DNA of 64,000 bases from Pseudomonas sp. ok272 (GCF_900109995.1 NZ_FOCB01000001.1:422135-486134); one strand, 5' to 3'; shown: positions 50,416-61,614, counted from the first letter of the stretch. Made by a program: numbers and translations. Notes: generated by a model from the sequence alone, not told the origin.

Positions 50416-51708
50416 TTACCACAGGGCAACGCTATAGCTGACCAGTACCCGCACTTCATCGGCATCGCGGGCGGAATAGTTGGAGCGATAGGTGGCATTG
50501 CGCAGGCGCAGGGCGACGTCCTTGAGGGCGCCACTTTGCACGACATACTTGATCTCGGTGTTGCGTTCCCATTCCTTGCCGGTGTCGCCGTTCTTCAACT
50601 TGATGTTGTCGCCGCTCAGGTAACGGCTCATGAAACTCAGGCCGGGAATGCCCAGGGCAGTGAAGTCGTAGTCGTAACGGGCCTGCCAGGAGCGTTCTTC
50701 GGCGCCGGCAAAGTCGTTGATCTGGACGAAGTTGACCAGGAACGGGTCGGAACCATCGACGTAAGGGAAGGCACTGTCGCCGGACATGTGCTGGTAGCCG
50801 GCCGTCAGTTTATGCCCGCTCAGGCCATAACTCACCAAGCCATTGAGCGAGGTGTTGTCGATCTTGCCGCCACGGGCCTGGCCGTCGTCATCACTGAAGG
50901 CCATGCGCAGGTCTGTGCCGAAGGTGCCCGGGCCGACTTTCTGGCTGGCCACCAAGCCGAGGAAGTGCTGGTTGTAGACCTCGCCCAGTTGGGCAAAGTG
51001 GTAGCTGGCGGTGACCTTCTCGGCGAGCTTGTAATCAAAGCCGCCGAAGTCGAAGTGATCGCCCGCCACGGTGCCGGCGAAGCGACCGTTCTTGTTGTTG
51101 AGGGCAATGTCTTGGTAGTCGGTGCTGTCGCGGTCCTTGGCTTTGTCCAGGCGGCCACCGGTGAACTTCAGGTCCTTGATCTCCTTGGACGTGAGGATGC
51201 CGCCTTCGAAGGTCTGCGGCAGGATGCGTCCGTCGTTGGCCTTGAGGACCTGCATCTCGGGGATCAGGCTGCCGATCTTCAGTTCGGTGTCGGAGATCTT
51301 CACCTTGCCGGTCAGGCCGAGCTTGGCGTAGGAGTCCGCCGCGCGTCCGTCATCGTGGGTCGGCAACAGGCCGGAGCCGGTGCGGTCGGGGCTGGAGTCG
51401 AGCTTGACACCGAGCATGCCGAGGGCGTCGACGCCAAACTTCACGGTGCCGTCGGTGTAGCCGGACTCGAGATTGAGCATGAAGCCCTGGGCCCACTCAT
51501 CGCGCTTGGATTGCTGGGCGCTGGTACCGCTGCGAAAGTCGCGGTTGAAGTACATGTTGCGGGTTTCCAGGGTCGCGGTGCTGTCTTCGAAGAAGGCAGC
51601 CTGGCTGGCTGGCGAGAAGCCGGCAAGGGCAGCGGCACTGGCGAGGGCGGTGGAACCAAGGCGGGTAAAGCGAACAGGCGTAGAAGCCTGGGGCTGTGTA
51701 GGCCGCAT
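50416..51708 (-). CDS. opdH: OprD-family outer-membrane porin, OpdH-like
   Basis: The 430-residue protein has a signal peptide (to SPASQA) and an OprD-type 18-strand barrel. It opens FFEDSTATLETRNMYFNRDF and ends with the aromatic residue needed for barrel assembly (VLVSYSVALW). Loops such as DALGMLGVKLDSSPDRTGSG are typical of OprD proteins. The link to tctCBA and tctDE points to OpdH, the tricarboxylate porin of P. aeruginosa. The start at 51708 has GGAG 9 bp upstream (an ATG at 51723 is the alternative). Confidence 0.9.
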   Translation of the reverse strand: MRPTQPQASTPVRFTRLGSTALASAAALAGFSPASQAAFFEDSTATLETRNMYFNRDFRSGTSAQQSKRDEWAQGFMLNLESGYTDGTVKFGVDALGMLGVKLDSSPDRTGSGLLPTHDDGRAADSYAKLGLTGKVKISDTELKIGSLIPEMQVLKANDGRILPQTFEGGILTSKEIKDLKFTGGRLDKAKDRDSTDYQDIALNNKNGRFAGTVAGDHFDFGGFDYKLAEKVTASYHFAQLGEVYNQHFLGLVASQKVGPGTFGTDLRMAFSDDDGQARGGKIDNTSLNGLVSYGLSGHKLTAGYQHMSGDSAFPYVDGSDPFLVNFVQINDFAGAEERSWQARYDYDFTALGIPGLSFMSRYLSGDNIKLKNGDTGKEWERNTEIKYVVQSGALKDVALRLRNATYRSNYSARDADEVRVLVSYSVALW

Positions 51709-51943
51709 CGTGAAACACTCCATTTATTGTTCTTATTGGGCGAAAACGCATCGTGGCGTTTTTCGTTAACTGCTCTTCAAGGGCACGGCAGTCGAGACTG
51801 TCCGTGGCCGGACTCTAGCGCTGTAACCTTTCGCTAACCTTTCAGAAACAATTCCCGGCTTTCGGGCTTCACAGCGGCGGATGCGGCTGTAAACTCCGCG
51901 CCACACAGTGGCGTCGACCACCCCCGGATTGAGGTAAGGATTG

Positions 51944-52615
51944 ATGCGTGTTCTTCTCGTCGAAGATCATCTGCAGTTGGCCGAAAGTGTCGCCCAGGCG
52001 CTCAAGAGCACCGGCCTGACCGTGGACGTGCTGCACGATGGCGTGGCCGCAGACCTGGCCCTCAACAGCGAGGAATACGCGGTGGCGATTCTCGACGTCG
52101 GCTTGCCGCGCATGGATGGTTTTGAAGTGCTGGCACGCTTGCGCAGCCGCGGCAAGAACCTGCCGGTGCTGATGCTGACCGCCCGCAGTGACGTCAAGGA
52201 TCGGGTCCATGGCCTCAATCTGGGCGCTGACGACTACCTGGCCAAGCCGTTCGAACTGACCGAGCTGGAGGCGCGGGTCAAGGCGCTGTTGCGGCGCAGC
52301 GTGCTGGGCGGGGAACGCCAGCAGCGCTGCGGCGCATTGGTGTATGACCTGGATACCCGGCGCTTCACCCTGGGCGAGGAGTTGCTGACCCTGACGTCCC
52401 GTGAACAGGCGGTGCTCGAAGCCTTGATCGCACGGCCCGGACGGGTGATGAGCAAGGAGCAACTGGCCGCTCACGTGTTCGGCCTGGATGAAGAGGCCAG
52501 CCCCGACGCCATCGAGATCTACGTGCACCGCCTGCGCAAGAAACTGGACGGCCACCCGGTGGCCATCGTGACCTTCAGGGGGCTCGGTTACCTGCTGGAA
52601 AGCCGCGATGTATAA
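51944..52615 (+). CDS. tctD: TctD response regulator (OmpR class)
   Basis: The 223-residue protein has a receiver domain (VLLVEDHLQLAESVAQALKS, phospho-acceptor Asp in AILDVGLPRMDGF, Lys in DDYLAKPFELTEL) and an OmpR winged HTH (LTSREQAVLEALIARPGRVM, VHRLRKKLDG). It diverges from opdH with 235 bp between the starts and overlaps tctE by 8 bp. TctD/TctE in Pseudomonas control opdH-tct in response to citrate-type acids. Confidence 0.93.
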   Translation: MRVLLVEDHLQLAESVAQALKSTGLTVDVLHDGVAADLALNSEEYAVAILDVGLPRMDGFEVLARLRSRGKNLPVLMLTARSDVKDRVHGLNLGADDYLAKPFELTELEARVKALLRRSVLGGERQQRCGALVYDLDTRRFTLGEELLTLTSREQAVLEALIARPGRVMSKEQLAAHVFGLDEEASPDAIEIYVHRLRKKLDGHPVAIVTFRGLGYLLESRDV

Positions 52616-53993
52616 GCCCAGCAGTCTGCGCTGGCGGCTGGTGTGGAACCTGGCCGCGCTGCTGGTGGTGCTGATGATTGCCAGTGGCATGAGCGCCTAT
52701 TGGAATGGTCGCCAAGTGGCCGACACCGCCTATGACCGTACCTTGCTCGCTTCGGCGCGGACCATTGCCGCCGGTCTTTCCCAGCGTGACGGCAGCCTGA
52801 GCGCCGACGTGCCCTACGTGGCGCTGGACACGTTCGCCTACGACAGCGCCGGGCGGATCTACTACTCGGTCATCGACATCCATCAAACGCTGATTTCCGG
52901 TTACGAACACTTGCCCGCTCCGCCGCCGGGTACCCCGCGCACGGATGACTACCCGGCGTTGGCGCGCTTTTACAACGCCACCTACCAGGGACAGACCGTG
53001 CGGGTGGTGAGCCTGCTCAAGCCGGTGATCGAGCCGAACATGAATGGCATGGCGGAGATCCGCGTGGCGGAAACCGACGAAGCGCGGGTCAGCATGGCGC
53101 GTAGCCTGATGGCCGACACCCTGTTGCGCTTGAGCATGCTGGCGGTGGGGGCGTTGCTGTTGGTGTGGTTTGCGGTCAGTGCGGCGTTGCGCCCGCTGGA
53201 GCGTTTGCGCACGGCCGTAGAAGAGCGCCAGCCCGATGACTTGCGGCCGCTGCCGCTGGTGGAAGTGCAGCATGAATTGTGGCCGCTGGTGCGGGCACTC
53301 AACCACTTCACCGAGCGCTTGCGCGGGCAGTTCGAGCGCCAGGCGCAATTTATCGCCGATGCCGCCCATGAGTTGCGCACCCCCCTGGCGGCGCTCAAGG
53401 CGCGATTGGAGTTGGGGCTGCGCTCAAACGAGCCACAGACCTGGCGCGATACCCTGCAAAGCTCGGCCCAGGGCACCGATCGCCTGACGCACCTGGCCAA
53501 TCAACTGCTGTCGCTGGCGCGGGTCGAGAATGGCGCGCGGGCGATTGCCGAAGGTGGGGCGCAGTTGCTCGACCTCAGCCAGTTGGCCCGTGAGTTGGGC
53601 ATGGCCATGGCGCCGCTCGCCCATGCCAAGGGAATCGCCTTGGCGCTGGAGGCCGACGAACCGGTGTGGATCCGCGGTGAACCGACCTTGCTCAACGAGT
53701 TGCTGAGCAACCTGGTGGACAACGCCTTGTCCCATACCGCGGCAGGCGGCAATGTAATCCTGCGTGTCAGCGCGCCCGCCGTGCTGGAGGTCGAAGACGA
53801 TGGCCCGGGCATTCCACTGCAAGAACGTGAGCGGGTGTTCGAGCGGTTCTACCGTCGCAATCAGCAGGTTGCCGGCTCAGGCCTGGGGTTGGCCATCGTC
53901 GGTGAAATCTGCCGCGCGCACTTGGCGCAGATCAGCCTGCATGATGGTGCCCAGGCGGGCTTGAACGTGCGCGTCAACTTTACTGCCGGATAA
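52608..53993 (+). CDS. tctE: TctE sensor histidine kinase
   Basis: The 461-residue kinase has two membrane segments (about 10-30 and 170-195) around a periplasmic 2CSK_N-type sensor (SARTIAAGLSQRDGSLSADV onwards), then HAMP-like residues. The HisKA box is FIADAAHELRTPLAALKARL (phospho-His in AHELRTP). The HATPase region has LVDNALSHT and EDDGPGIPLQERERVFERFY. It phosphorylates TctD. The gene starts inside the end of tctD. Confidence 0.93.
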   Translation: MYKPSSLRWRLVWNLAALLVVLMIASGMSAYWNGRQVADTAYDRTLLASARTIAAGLSQRDGSLSADVPYVALDTFAYDSAGRIYYSVIDIHQTLISGYEHLPAPPPGTPRTDDYPALARFYNATYQGQTVRVVSLLKPVIEPNMNGMAEIRVAETDEARVSMARSLMADTLLRLSMLAVGALLLVWFAVSAALRPLERLRTAVEERQPDDLRPLPLVEVQHELWPLVRALNHFTERLRGQFERQAQFIADAAHELRTPLAALKARLELGLRSNEPQTWRDTLQSSAQGTDRLTHLANQLLSLARVENGARAIAEGGAQLLDLSQLARELGMAMAPLAHAKGIALALEADEPVWIRGEPTLLNELLSNLVDNALSHTAAGGNVILRVSAPAVLEVEDDGPGIPLQERERVFERFYRRNQQVAGSGLGLAIVGEICRAHLAQISLHDGAQAGLNVRVNFTAG

Positions 53994-54009
53994 ACCTGAG
54001 CCTTAAACA

Positions 54010-54041
54010 CCCCAAAGCCCGGCCAATGCCGGGCTTTGGGG
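54010..54041. terminator. Strong hairpin after tctE, probably bidirectional
   Basis: CCCCAAAGCCCGGC and GCCGGGCTTTGGGG make a 14-bp perfect stem with loop CAAT. There is no long U-run after it on the + strand. It lies between tctE and the convergent DUF2790 gene and probably ends both transcripts. Confidence 0.75.
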
Positions 54042-54074
54042 AAGCAGTCGTCAAGCAAACTTGAAACGTGCGTA

Positions 54075-54338
54075 TTAGCCGTTAGAGCAACCATTGCCCA
54101 TTACGCTGTAGCGCAGAATATGCCGTTGACCGGTTGAGTCTTCATATTCCATTCGCGCCGGGACAACTTCACAGACACTGGGAACTTCGCTCATGGAGAT
54201 AACTTTTGCGATGTCCAAGTGCAGGGAGTAAGTGTATTCCTCTACCGGTACGTTATTTCGGGCGACATCAGTCGGGATCTCGTCAGCCATGGCGCTTGCA
54301 CACAGGCTGCTGAGGGCCAGAACTAATAAAGCTTTCAT
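54075..54338 (-). CDS. DUF2790 periplasmic protein
   Basis: This 87-residue protein has a signal peptide (MKALLVLALSSLCASAMA) and the Pseudomonas DUF2790 domain: VEEYTYSLHLDIAKVISMSE, CEVVPARMEYEDSTGQRHIL, YSVMGNGCSNG. Two Cys may form one disulfide. Function is unknown; relatives are often copper- or stress-regulated. It converges with tctE. Confidence 0.88.
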   Translation of the reverse strand: MKALLVLALSSLCASAMADEIPTDVARNNVPVEEYTYSLHLDIAKVISMSEVPSVCEVVPARMEYEDSTGQRHILRYSVMGNGCSNG

Positions 54339-54591
54339 TTCAAATTTACCTTTCTAAGGTCGAGTGGGGTCACGCAACCTTTGTGAGGTTGCGTGTGGAA
54401 CGTGTCGACAGGGAGTTTGATTAACGGCCTTCGTGGGGGCTGCAACTGGGTTAATCAGGTGCCGTGTTGGCGAGGTGGATTCTAGGCGCGCAGGGTGTAT
54501 TCATATAGGCGAGCTTTTGATAAACACCTTTGACAAAATTCGTAACAATCTTCTTTTAACTCTTGTGGTTCTCCCAGTAGAGCACTGACCC

Positions 54592-54679
54592 GTGGGAGCG
54601 AGCCTGCTCGCGAATACAATCTGTCAGTCAGCGATGAGGGTGACGGATATGACGCTTTCGCGAGCAGGCTCGCTCCCAC
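54592..54679. repeat. REPIN upstream of acs
   Basis: REP GTGGGAGCGAGCCTGCTCGC and its inverted partner (GCGAGCAGGCTCGCTCCCAC) enclose about 45 bp. The rest of 54339-54830 contains no supported gene. The last 150 bp before 54831 must hold the acs promoter, but no clear site was recognised. Confidence 0.85.
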
Positions 54680-54830
54680 AAGGGGGGATTCGTTGTTTCT
54701 GGGCCGTTCGTCCAGGCTAGGGTTTGAAGCGGTTGCAGGGGTTGTTACTACCATCGTCGAATGGTTCTATACGTCCACCCCGGCTACAACTGGGGCATAC
54801 AAAAACAACTATTTCACCGAGGTAAGAAAG

Positions 54831-56786
<1,956 letters not shown>

Positions 56787-56807
56787 GCGTCGGTCTTGAG
56801 TCACACA

Positions 56808-56841
56808 GCCCCGTCCGGTGTTGCGCCTGGCGGGGTTTTTT
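56808..56841 (+). terminator. Rho-independent terminator of acs
   Basis: CCCCGTCCGG and CTGGCGGGG pair across a short loop and are followed by TTTTTT. It lies about 20 bp past the acs stop. Confidence 0.8.
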
Positions 56842-56866
56842 ATTGTTGCGGTATTGGTGGCGGCAC

Positions 56867-56940
56867 CTTCGCGGGCAAGCCTCGCTCCTACGTTTGAAAT
56901 GCATCCTCCCCGTAGGAGCGAGGCTTGCCCGCGAAGGCGG
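56867..56940. repeat. REPIN, reverse arrangement
   Basis: Here the two REPs face the other way round: TTCGCGGGCAAGCCTCGCTC comes first and GGAGCGAGGCTTGCCCGCGA second, separated by about 30 bp. This differs from the other REPINs in the window. Confidence 0.8.
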
Positions 56941-57266
56941 TCTGTCAGCGGATGTATCAACAGTTGCCAATATCTATCGGCTTGATCTGTAGGGTGATTC
57001 GCCATGTTACCGGGCGGGGTTCACGTAACCGAATGTGTAACCGCTTGTCCATTTTCGGGGCATGGAGAAACATAAATGCCCGTTTTCTGGGCTTCTCAGT
57101 GACCTTGGTAAATTAGGTATGACGCTGCGCTTGCCGGATTCAAAGGCTTTGCCAATAATAGGCCCGCTATTTGCAATACCTATCGGTTTAATGTCTTTTG
57201 CCCTTGCATGAAATTCAGGGGCTGTCAATGTGCTCGGTCGGCTTTCTCGGTGCTTCTGTAATTTGT

Positions 57267-57282
57267 TGTCGCATTGAAGAAA
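57267..57282 (+). promoter_or_regulatory. Possible ArgR half-site
   Basis: TGTCGCATTGAAGAAA fits the Pseudomonas AraC-type ArgR half-site pattern TGTCGC-N8-AA. It lies about 180 bp before aotJ, the first gene of an operon ending in argR. A second, weaker TGTCGT occurs 31 bp downstream; the spacing is not the usual 20-21 bp, so support is limited. Confidence 0.35.
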
Positions 57283-57336
57283 TATCGGCTTCGGGCCTGT
57301 CGTTAGAATGCCGATCATTCGCTCGTCGTCGCCATC

Positions 57337-57360
57337 GTTTAAATAAACGTTGATTTAAAC
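57337..57360. promoter_or_regulatory. Inverted repeat upstream of aotJ
   Basis: GTTTAAAT and ATTTAAAC form an 8-bp perfect dyad with an 8-bp spacer, about 100 bp before the aotJ start. It stands out in an otherwise GC-rich genome and may be an operator or a promoter up-element. Confidence 0.4.
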
Positions 57361-57462
57361 GGCTGTTTCCCGCGATGCAGCACCGATTTTCGTTTCACTC
57401 ATTCGCATATTGGGCTGTGGCTCATTCTGCTGTTTTTGCCCTATACCGATGGAGTCCTAACG

Positions 57463-58236
57463 ATGAAGAAACTCGTGCTTCTTGGCGCCCTGGCACTGTC
57501 CGTGCTGTCTCTGCCAACCTTTGCCGACGAAAAGCCTCTGAAAATTGGTATCGAGGCGGCTTACCCTCCATTCGCCTCCAAGGCGCCGGACGGCAGCATC
57601 GTTGGTTTTGACTACGACATCGGCAACGCCTTGTGTGAAGAGATGAAGGTCAAGTGCGTGTGGGTCGAGCAAGAGTTCGACGGCCTGATCCCGGCGCTCA
57701 AGGTACGCAAGATCGATGCGATCCTGTCGTCCATGTCGATCACTGACGATCGCAAGAAGTCCGTGGACTTCACCAACAAGTACTACAACACCCCGGCCCG
57801 TCTGGTGATGAAGGACGGCACCGTGGTCAGCGACAGCCTGGTGGAGCTCAAGGGCAAGAAGATCGGCGTGCAGCGTGGTTCGATCCACAACCGTTTCGCC
57901 GAGGAAGTCCTCAAGCCACTGGGTGCTGAAATCAAGCCCTACAGCTCGCAGAACGAAATCTACCTGGACGTGCAAGCCGGTCGCCTCGACGGCACGGTGG
58001 CAGACGCTACCCTGTTGAATGACGGCTTCCTCAAGACTGATTCGGGCAAAGGCTTCGCGTTCGTCGGCCCGGCGTTCACCGACGTCAAGTACTTCGGTGA
58101 CGGCGTGGGTATCGCGGTACGCAAGGGCGATGCCCTCAAAGACAAGATCAACGCGGCCATCGCGGGTATCCGCGAGAACGGCACGTACAAGAAAATCCAG
58201 GACAAGTACTTCGACTTCGATATCTACGGCAAGTAA
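57463..58236 (+). CDS. aotJ: Arginine/ornithine ABC transporter, periplasmic binding protein
   Basis: The 257-residue family-3 binding protein has a signal peptide ([20 protein letters not shown], then ADEKPL). The mature part reads [58 protein letters not shown] and [20 protein letters not shown], the HisJ/ArgT type for basic amino acids. It leads the operon aotJQMOP-argR known from P. aeruginosa. A GGAG site precedes the ATG. Confidence 0.93.
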   Translation: MKKLVLLGALALSVLSLPTFADEKPLKIGIEAAYPPFASKAPDGSIVGFDYDIGNALCEEMKVKCVWVEQEFDGLIPALKVRKIDAILSSMSITDDRKKSVDFTNKYYNTPARLVMKDGTVVSDSLVELKGKKIGVQRGSIHNRFAEEVLKPLGAEIKPYSSQNEIYLDVQAGRLDGTVADATLLNDGFLKTDSGKGFAFVGPAFTDVKYFGDGVGIAVRKGDALKDKINAAIAGIRENGTYKKIQDKYFDFDIYGK

Positions 58237-58257
58237 TACGTCTGAGCGAACAGTCCG

Positions 58258-58301
58258 AAATGGCGCAAGCAACAGGATCTCTGAAGTTTGCGCCATTTTT
58301 T
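58258..58301 (+). terminator. Internal terminator/attenuator between aotJ and aotQ
   Basis: AAATGGCGCAA and TTGCGCCATTT form an 11-bp perfect stem (58258-58268 and 58288-58298) followed by a run of T. It lies in the 91-bp gap between aotJ and aotQ. It should stop part of the transcription after aotJ and so lower permease expression. Confidence 0.75.
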
Positions 58302-58327
58302 CATCCCAATTTCCGAGGACTTGAATC

Positions 58328-59017
58328 ATGTTGAAAGGCTACGGGGCTGTCATCCTCGATGGCGCATGGCTGACGCTCCAGCTCGCCTTGTCGTCCATGG
58401 CCTTGGCCATCGTCCTGGGGCTGATCGGGGTTGCACTGCGCCTGTCGCCGGTACGCTGGCTGGCCTGGTTGGGCGACCTGTACTCCACGGTGATCCGCGG
58501 GATTCCCGACCTGGTGCTGATCCTGCTGATCTTCTACGGCGGCCAGGACCTGCTCAACCGCGTCGCGCCGATGCTGGGCTACGACGACTACATCGATCTC
58601 AATCCACTGGTGGCCGGCATCGGCACCCTGGGTTTCATCTTCGGCGCGTACCTGTCGGAAACCTTCCGTGGCGCCTTCATGGCGATCCCCAAGGGGCAGG
58701 CCGAAGCGGGCATGGCCTACGGCATGAGCAGTTTCCAGGTGTTCTTCAAGATCATGGTGCCGCAGATGATTCGCCTGGCGATTCCTGGCTTCACCAACAA
58801 CTGGCTGGTATTGACCAAGGCCACCGCCTTGATTTCGGTGGTCGGTCTGCAAGACATGATGTTCAAGGCCAAGCAGGCGGCAGATGCCACCCGCGAGCCT
58901 TTCACCTTCTTCCTCGCCGTGGCGGCCATGTACCTGGTGATTACCAGCGTCTCGTTGCTGGCACTGCGTCACCTTGAGAAGCGCTACTCGGTAGGCGTAA
59001 GGGCGGCTGATCTATGA
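58328..59017 (+). CDS. aotQ: Arginine/ornithine ABC transporter, permease AotQ
   Basis: This 229-residue HisQ-type permease has five membrane segments and the EAA-like loop AFMAIPKGQAEAGMAYGMSS. The motif VIRGIPDLVLILLIFYGGQD precedes it. It overlaps aotM by 4 bp. It forms the channel together with AotM. Confidence 0.93.
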   Translation: MLKGYGAVILDGAWLTLQLALSSMALAIVLGLIGVALRLSPVRWLAWLGDLYSTVIRGIPDLVLILLIFYGGQDLLNRVAPMLGYDDYIDLNPLVAGIGTLGFIFGAYLSETFRGAFMAIPKGQAEAGMAYGMSSFQVFFKIMVPQMIRLAIPGFTNNWLVLTKATALISVVGLQDMMFKAKQAADATREPFTFFLAVAAMYLVITSVSLLALRHLEKRYSVGVRAADL

Positions 59018-59712
59018 TCTTCGACTACAACGTCATCTGGGAGGCACTGCCGCTGTACTTCGGTGGCCTGCTGACCACCCTTAAACTGCTTGGGCTGTCG
59101 CTGTTCTTCGGCCTGTTGCTCGCACTGCCATTGGGCCTGATGCGGGTCTCGAAGAACGCTGCGGTGAACCTGTCGGCCTGGCTCTACACCTACGTGATCC
59201 GCGGCACGCCGATGTTGGTGCAGTTGTTCTTGATCTACTACGGCCTGGCGCAGTTCCAGGCGGTACGCGACAGCTTCCTCTGGCCGTTTTTGTCCAGTGC
59301 CACGTTCTGTGCGTGCCTGGCCTTCGCGATCAACACCAGCGCCTACACCGCCGAAATCATCGCGGGTAGCCTGCGGGCCACGCCCAATGGTGAGATCGAG
59401 GCGGCCAAGGCCATGGGCATGTCGCGCTACAAACTGTATACCCGGATCCTGCTGCCTTCGGCCTGCCGCCGGGCGCTGCCGCAGTACAGCAACGAAGTGA
59501 TCATGATGTTGCAGACCACCAGCCTGGCCTCCATCGTGACCCTGATCGATATCACCGGTGCCGCCCGTACCGTCAACGCCCAGTACTACCTGCCGTTTGA
59601 GGCGTACATCACCGCTGGCGTGTTCTACCTGTGCCTGACCTTTATCCTGGTGCGCCTGTTCAAGCTCGCCGAGCGCCGCTGGTTGAGCTACCTGGCCCCG
59701 AGGAAGCACTGA
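59014..59712 (+). CDS. aotM: Arginine/ornithine ABC transporter, permease AotM
   Basis: This 232-residue HisM-type permease has YVIRGTPMLVQLFLIYYGLA and the loop LRATPNGEIEAAKAMGMSRY that contacts the ATPase. It starts within the end of aotQ (ATGA) and ends 1 bp before aotO. Confidence 0.93.
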   Translation: MIFDYNVIWEALPLYFGGLLTTLKLLGLSLFFGLLLALPLGLMRVSKNAAVNLSAWLYTYVIRGTPMLVQLFLIYYGLAQFQAVRDSFLWPFLSSATFCACLAFAINTSAYTAEIIAGSLRATPNGEIEAAKAMGMSRYKLYTRILLPSACRRALPQYSNEVIMMLQTTSLASIVTLIDITGAARTVNAQYYLPFEAYITAGVFYLCLTFILVRLFKLAERRWLSYLAPRKH

Positions 59713-59713
59713 C

Positions 59714-60826
59714 ATGGAACGCATCGACCATGTGCTGCCGTGGAGTCACCTGGGCAGTGAACGTCATCTCTCGGTGTTTCGCTTTGGCAGCGGCGAGCGC
59801 AAGGCCTACATTCAGGCCAGCCTGCACGCCGACGAATTGCCCGGCATGCGCACCGCCTGGGAGCTGAAAAAGCGCCTGGGCGAACTCGAAGCCCAGGGCT
59901 TGCTCAAGGGGGTGATCGAGTTGGTGCCGGTGGCCAATCCACTGGGCCTCGGTCAACTGCTCCAGGGCAACCATCAAGGGCGCTTCGAGGCGGGCAGCGG
60001 CAAGAACTTCAACCGTGACTTCGTCGAGCTGAGCGCGCCGGTGGCCGCTGAGTTGGCGGGGCGGCTGGGGGATGATCCGCACGCTAACATTCGCTTGATT
60101 CGCCAGGCCATGAGCGACGCGTTGGCCGCCTTGCCCGCGCCGAGCAGTCAGTTGCAAGGCATGCAGCGTGTTTTGCTGAGCCATGCCTGCACCGCCGACG
60201 TGGTGCTCGACTTGCACTGCGATGCCGAAGCGGCGCTGCATATGTATGCCTTGCCGCAACACTGGCCGCAATGGCGCTCACTGGCAGCGCATCTGAAGGT
60301 GCGTGTGGGCCTGCTGGCGGAAGACTCCGGCGGCAGTTCGTTCGACGAGGCCTGTTCGCTGCCGTGGTTGCGGTTGTCCCGGCAGTTCCCCCAGGCGCAG
60401 ATTCCCTTGGCGTGCCTGGCCACGACTCTTGAGCTGGGCGGCCAGGCCGACACCGGCCGGTCCCAGGCCACGGCCCATGCCGAAGGGATCCTGGCGTTCC
60501 TCGCCGAGCAGGGCCTGATCGGCGGCCAATGGCCGGCCCCAGCGCAAGAGGCGTGTGAAGGCATGCCGTTCGACGGCACCGAATTGCTGTACGCGCCGCA
60601 TCCGGGCGTGGTGAGTTTCTTGCGTCAACCTGGCGAGTGGGTCGAAGCCGGCGACGAGATTTTTGAAGTGATCGATCCTTTGGCTGATCGGGTCAGCACC
60701 GTGTGTGCTGGTACGGCCGGTGTGCTGTTTGCCGTTGAACGGCTGCGGTATGCCCAACCCGGTTTCTGGCTGGCCAAGGTGGCGGGGCGCGAAGCGCTGC
60801 GTCACGGGCGCTTGCTCAACGACTGA
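59714..60826 (+). CDS. aotO: AotO: succinylglutamate desuccinylase/aspartoacylase family protein
   Basis: The 370-residue protein has the zinc carboxypeptidase-like fold of AstE/AspA. The first metal ligands lie in ASLHADELPGM (His and Glu), the Arg/Asn segment is GSGKNFNRDFVEL, and the third ligand is in VVLDLHCDAEAALHM. A C-terminal biotinyl-like beta domain begins PHPGVVSFLRQPGEWVEAGD. It probably hydrolyses an N-acyl or amide bond of an amino-acid derivative; the substrate is unproven. It sits inside the aot operon between permease and ATPase genes, as in P. aeruginosa. Confidence 0.88.
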   Translation: MERIDHVLPWSHLGSERHLSVFRFGSGERKAYIQASLHADELPGMRTAWELKKRLGELEAQGLLKGVIELVPVANPLGLGQLLQGNHQGRFEAGSGKNFNRDFVELSAPVAAELAGRLGDDPHANIRLIRQAMSDALAALPAPSSQLQGMQRVLLSHACTADVVLDLHCDAEAALHMYALPQHWPQWRSLAAHLKVRVGLLAEDSGGSSFDEACSLPWLRLSRQFPQAQIPLACLATTLELGGQADTGRSQATAHAEGILAFLAEQGLIGGQWPAPAQEACEGMPFDGTELLYAPHPGVVSFLRQPGEWVEAGDEIFEVIDPLADRVSTVCAGTAGVLFAVERLRYAQPGFWLAKVAGREALRHGRLLND

Positions 60827-60849
60827 TGTGTTTTGTGAGAACCGACAAC

Positions 60850-61614
60850 ATGTACAAACTTGAAGTCCAAGACCTGCATAAACGCTATGGCAGTCACGAA
60901 GTGCTCAAGGGCGTGTCCCTGAAGGCAGCGGCAGGCGATGTGATCAGCATCATCGGCTCCAGTGGCTCCGGCAAAAGTACGTTCTTGCGTTGCATCAACC
61001 TGCTTGAGCAACCCCATGCCGGCAAGATTCTGCTCAACAACGAAGAGCTGAAGCTGGTGGCGAACAAGGAAGGCGCACTGAAGGCAGCCGACCCCAAGCA
61101 GTTGCAACGCATGCGTTCGCGCTTGTCGATGGTGTTCCAGCACTTCAACCTGTGGTCGCACATGACGGCCATCGAAAACATCATGGAAGCGCCGGTCCAC
61201 GTCTTGGGCCTGTCCAAGGCCGAGGCCCGTGAAAAGGCCGAGCTGTACCTGGCCAAGGTTGGCGTGTCCCATCGCAAGGACGCTTACCCGGGCCATATGT
61301 CCGGTGGTGAGCAGCAGCGCGTGGCGATTGCCCGGGCGCTGGCGATGGAGCCCGAGGTGATGCTGTTTGACGAGCCGACCTCGGCCCTCGACCCGGAGCT
61401 GGTCGGCGATGTCCTGAAAGTCATGCAGGCCCTGGCGCAGGAAGGCCGGACCATGGTGGTGGTGACCCACGAAATGGGCTTTGCCCGTGAAGTGTCGAAC
61501 CAACTGGTGTTCCTGCACAAAGGTGTGGTCGAGGAAAGTGGCGATCCGCGTGAGGTATTGGTCAACCCGCAGTCCGAGCGGTTGCAACAATTCCTCTCGG
61601 GTAGCCTGAAGTAA
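60850..61614 (+). CDS. aotP: Arginine/ornithine ABC transporter, ATP-binding protein
   Basis: The 254-residue ATPase has Walker A GSSGSGKSTFLRCIN, signature [15 protein letters not shown] and Walker [15 protein letters not shown], of the HisP type. The ATG at 60850 was chosen over an in-frame start at 60826 because MYKLEVQDLHKRYG is the usual N terminus. It is followed by argR after 113 bp. Confidence 0.93.
   Translation: MYKLEVQDLHKRYGSHEVLKGVSLKAAAGDVISIIGSSGSGKSTFLRCINLLEQPHAGKILLNNEELKLVANKEGALKAADPKQLQRMRSRLSMVFQHFNLWSHMTAIENIMEAPVHVLGLSKAEAREKAELYLAKVGVSHRKDAYPGHMSGGEQQRVAIARALAMEPEVMLFDEPTSALDPELVGDVLKVMQALAQEGRTMVVVTHEMGFAREVSNQLVFLHKGVVEESGDPREVLVNPQSERLQQFLSGSLK

Larger units (their letters stand above)
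56941..57462. other. AT-richer upstream region of the aot operon
   Basis: No gene is firmly supported. A 103-codon frame on the minus strand (57007-57318) lacks a recognisable family and ribosome site and was not accepted. The sequence is clearly lower in GC than the flanking genes, as expected of a long regulatory region. It contains a possible ArgR half-site and an inverted repeat, listed separately. Confidence 0.5.

Noticed and set aside
50347..51837. A 496-codon open frame opposite opdH
   Set aside because: Shadow of a porin gene with a signal peptide and a C-terminal aromatic residue.
57007..57318. A 103-codon minus-strand frame before aotJ
   Set aside because: No family likeness or ribosome site, and it lies in an AT-rich regulatory stretch.
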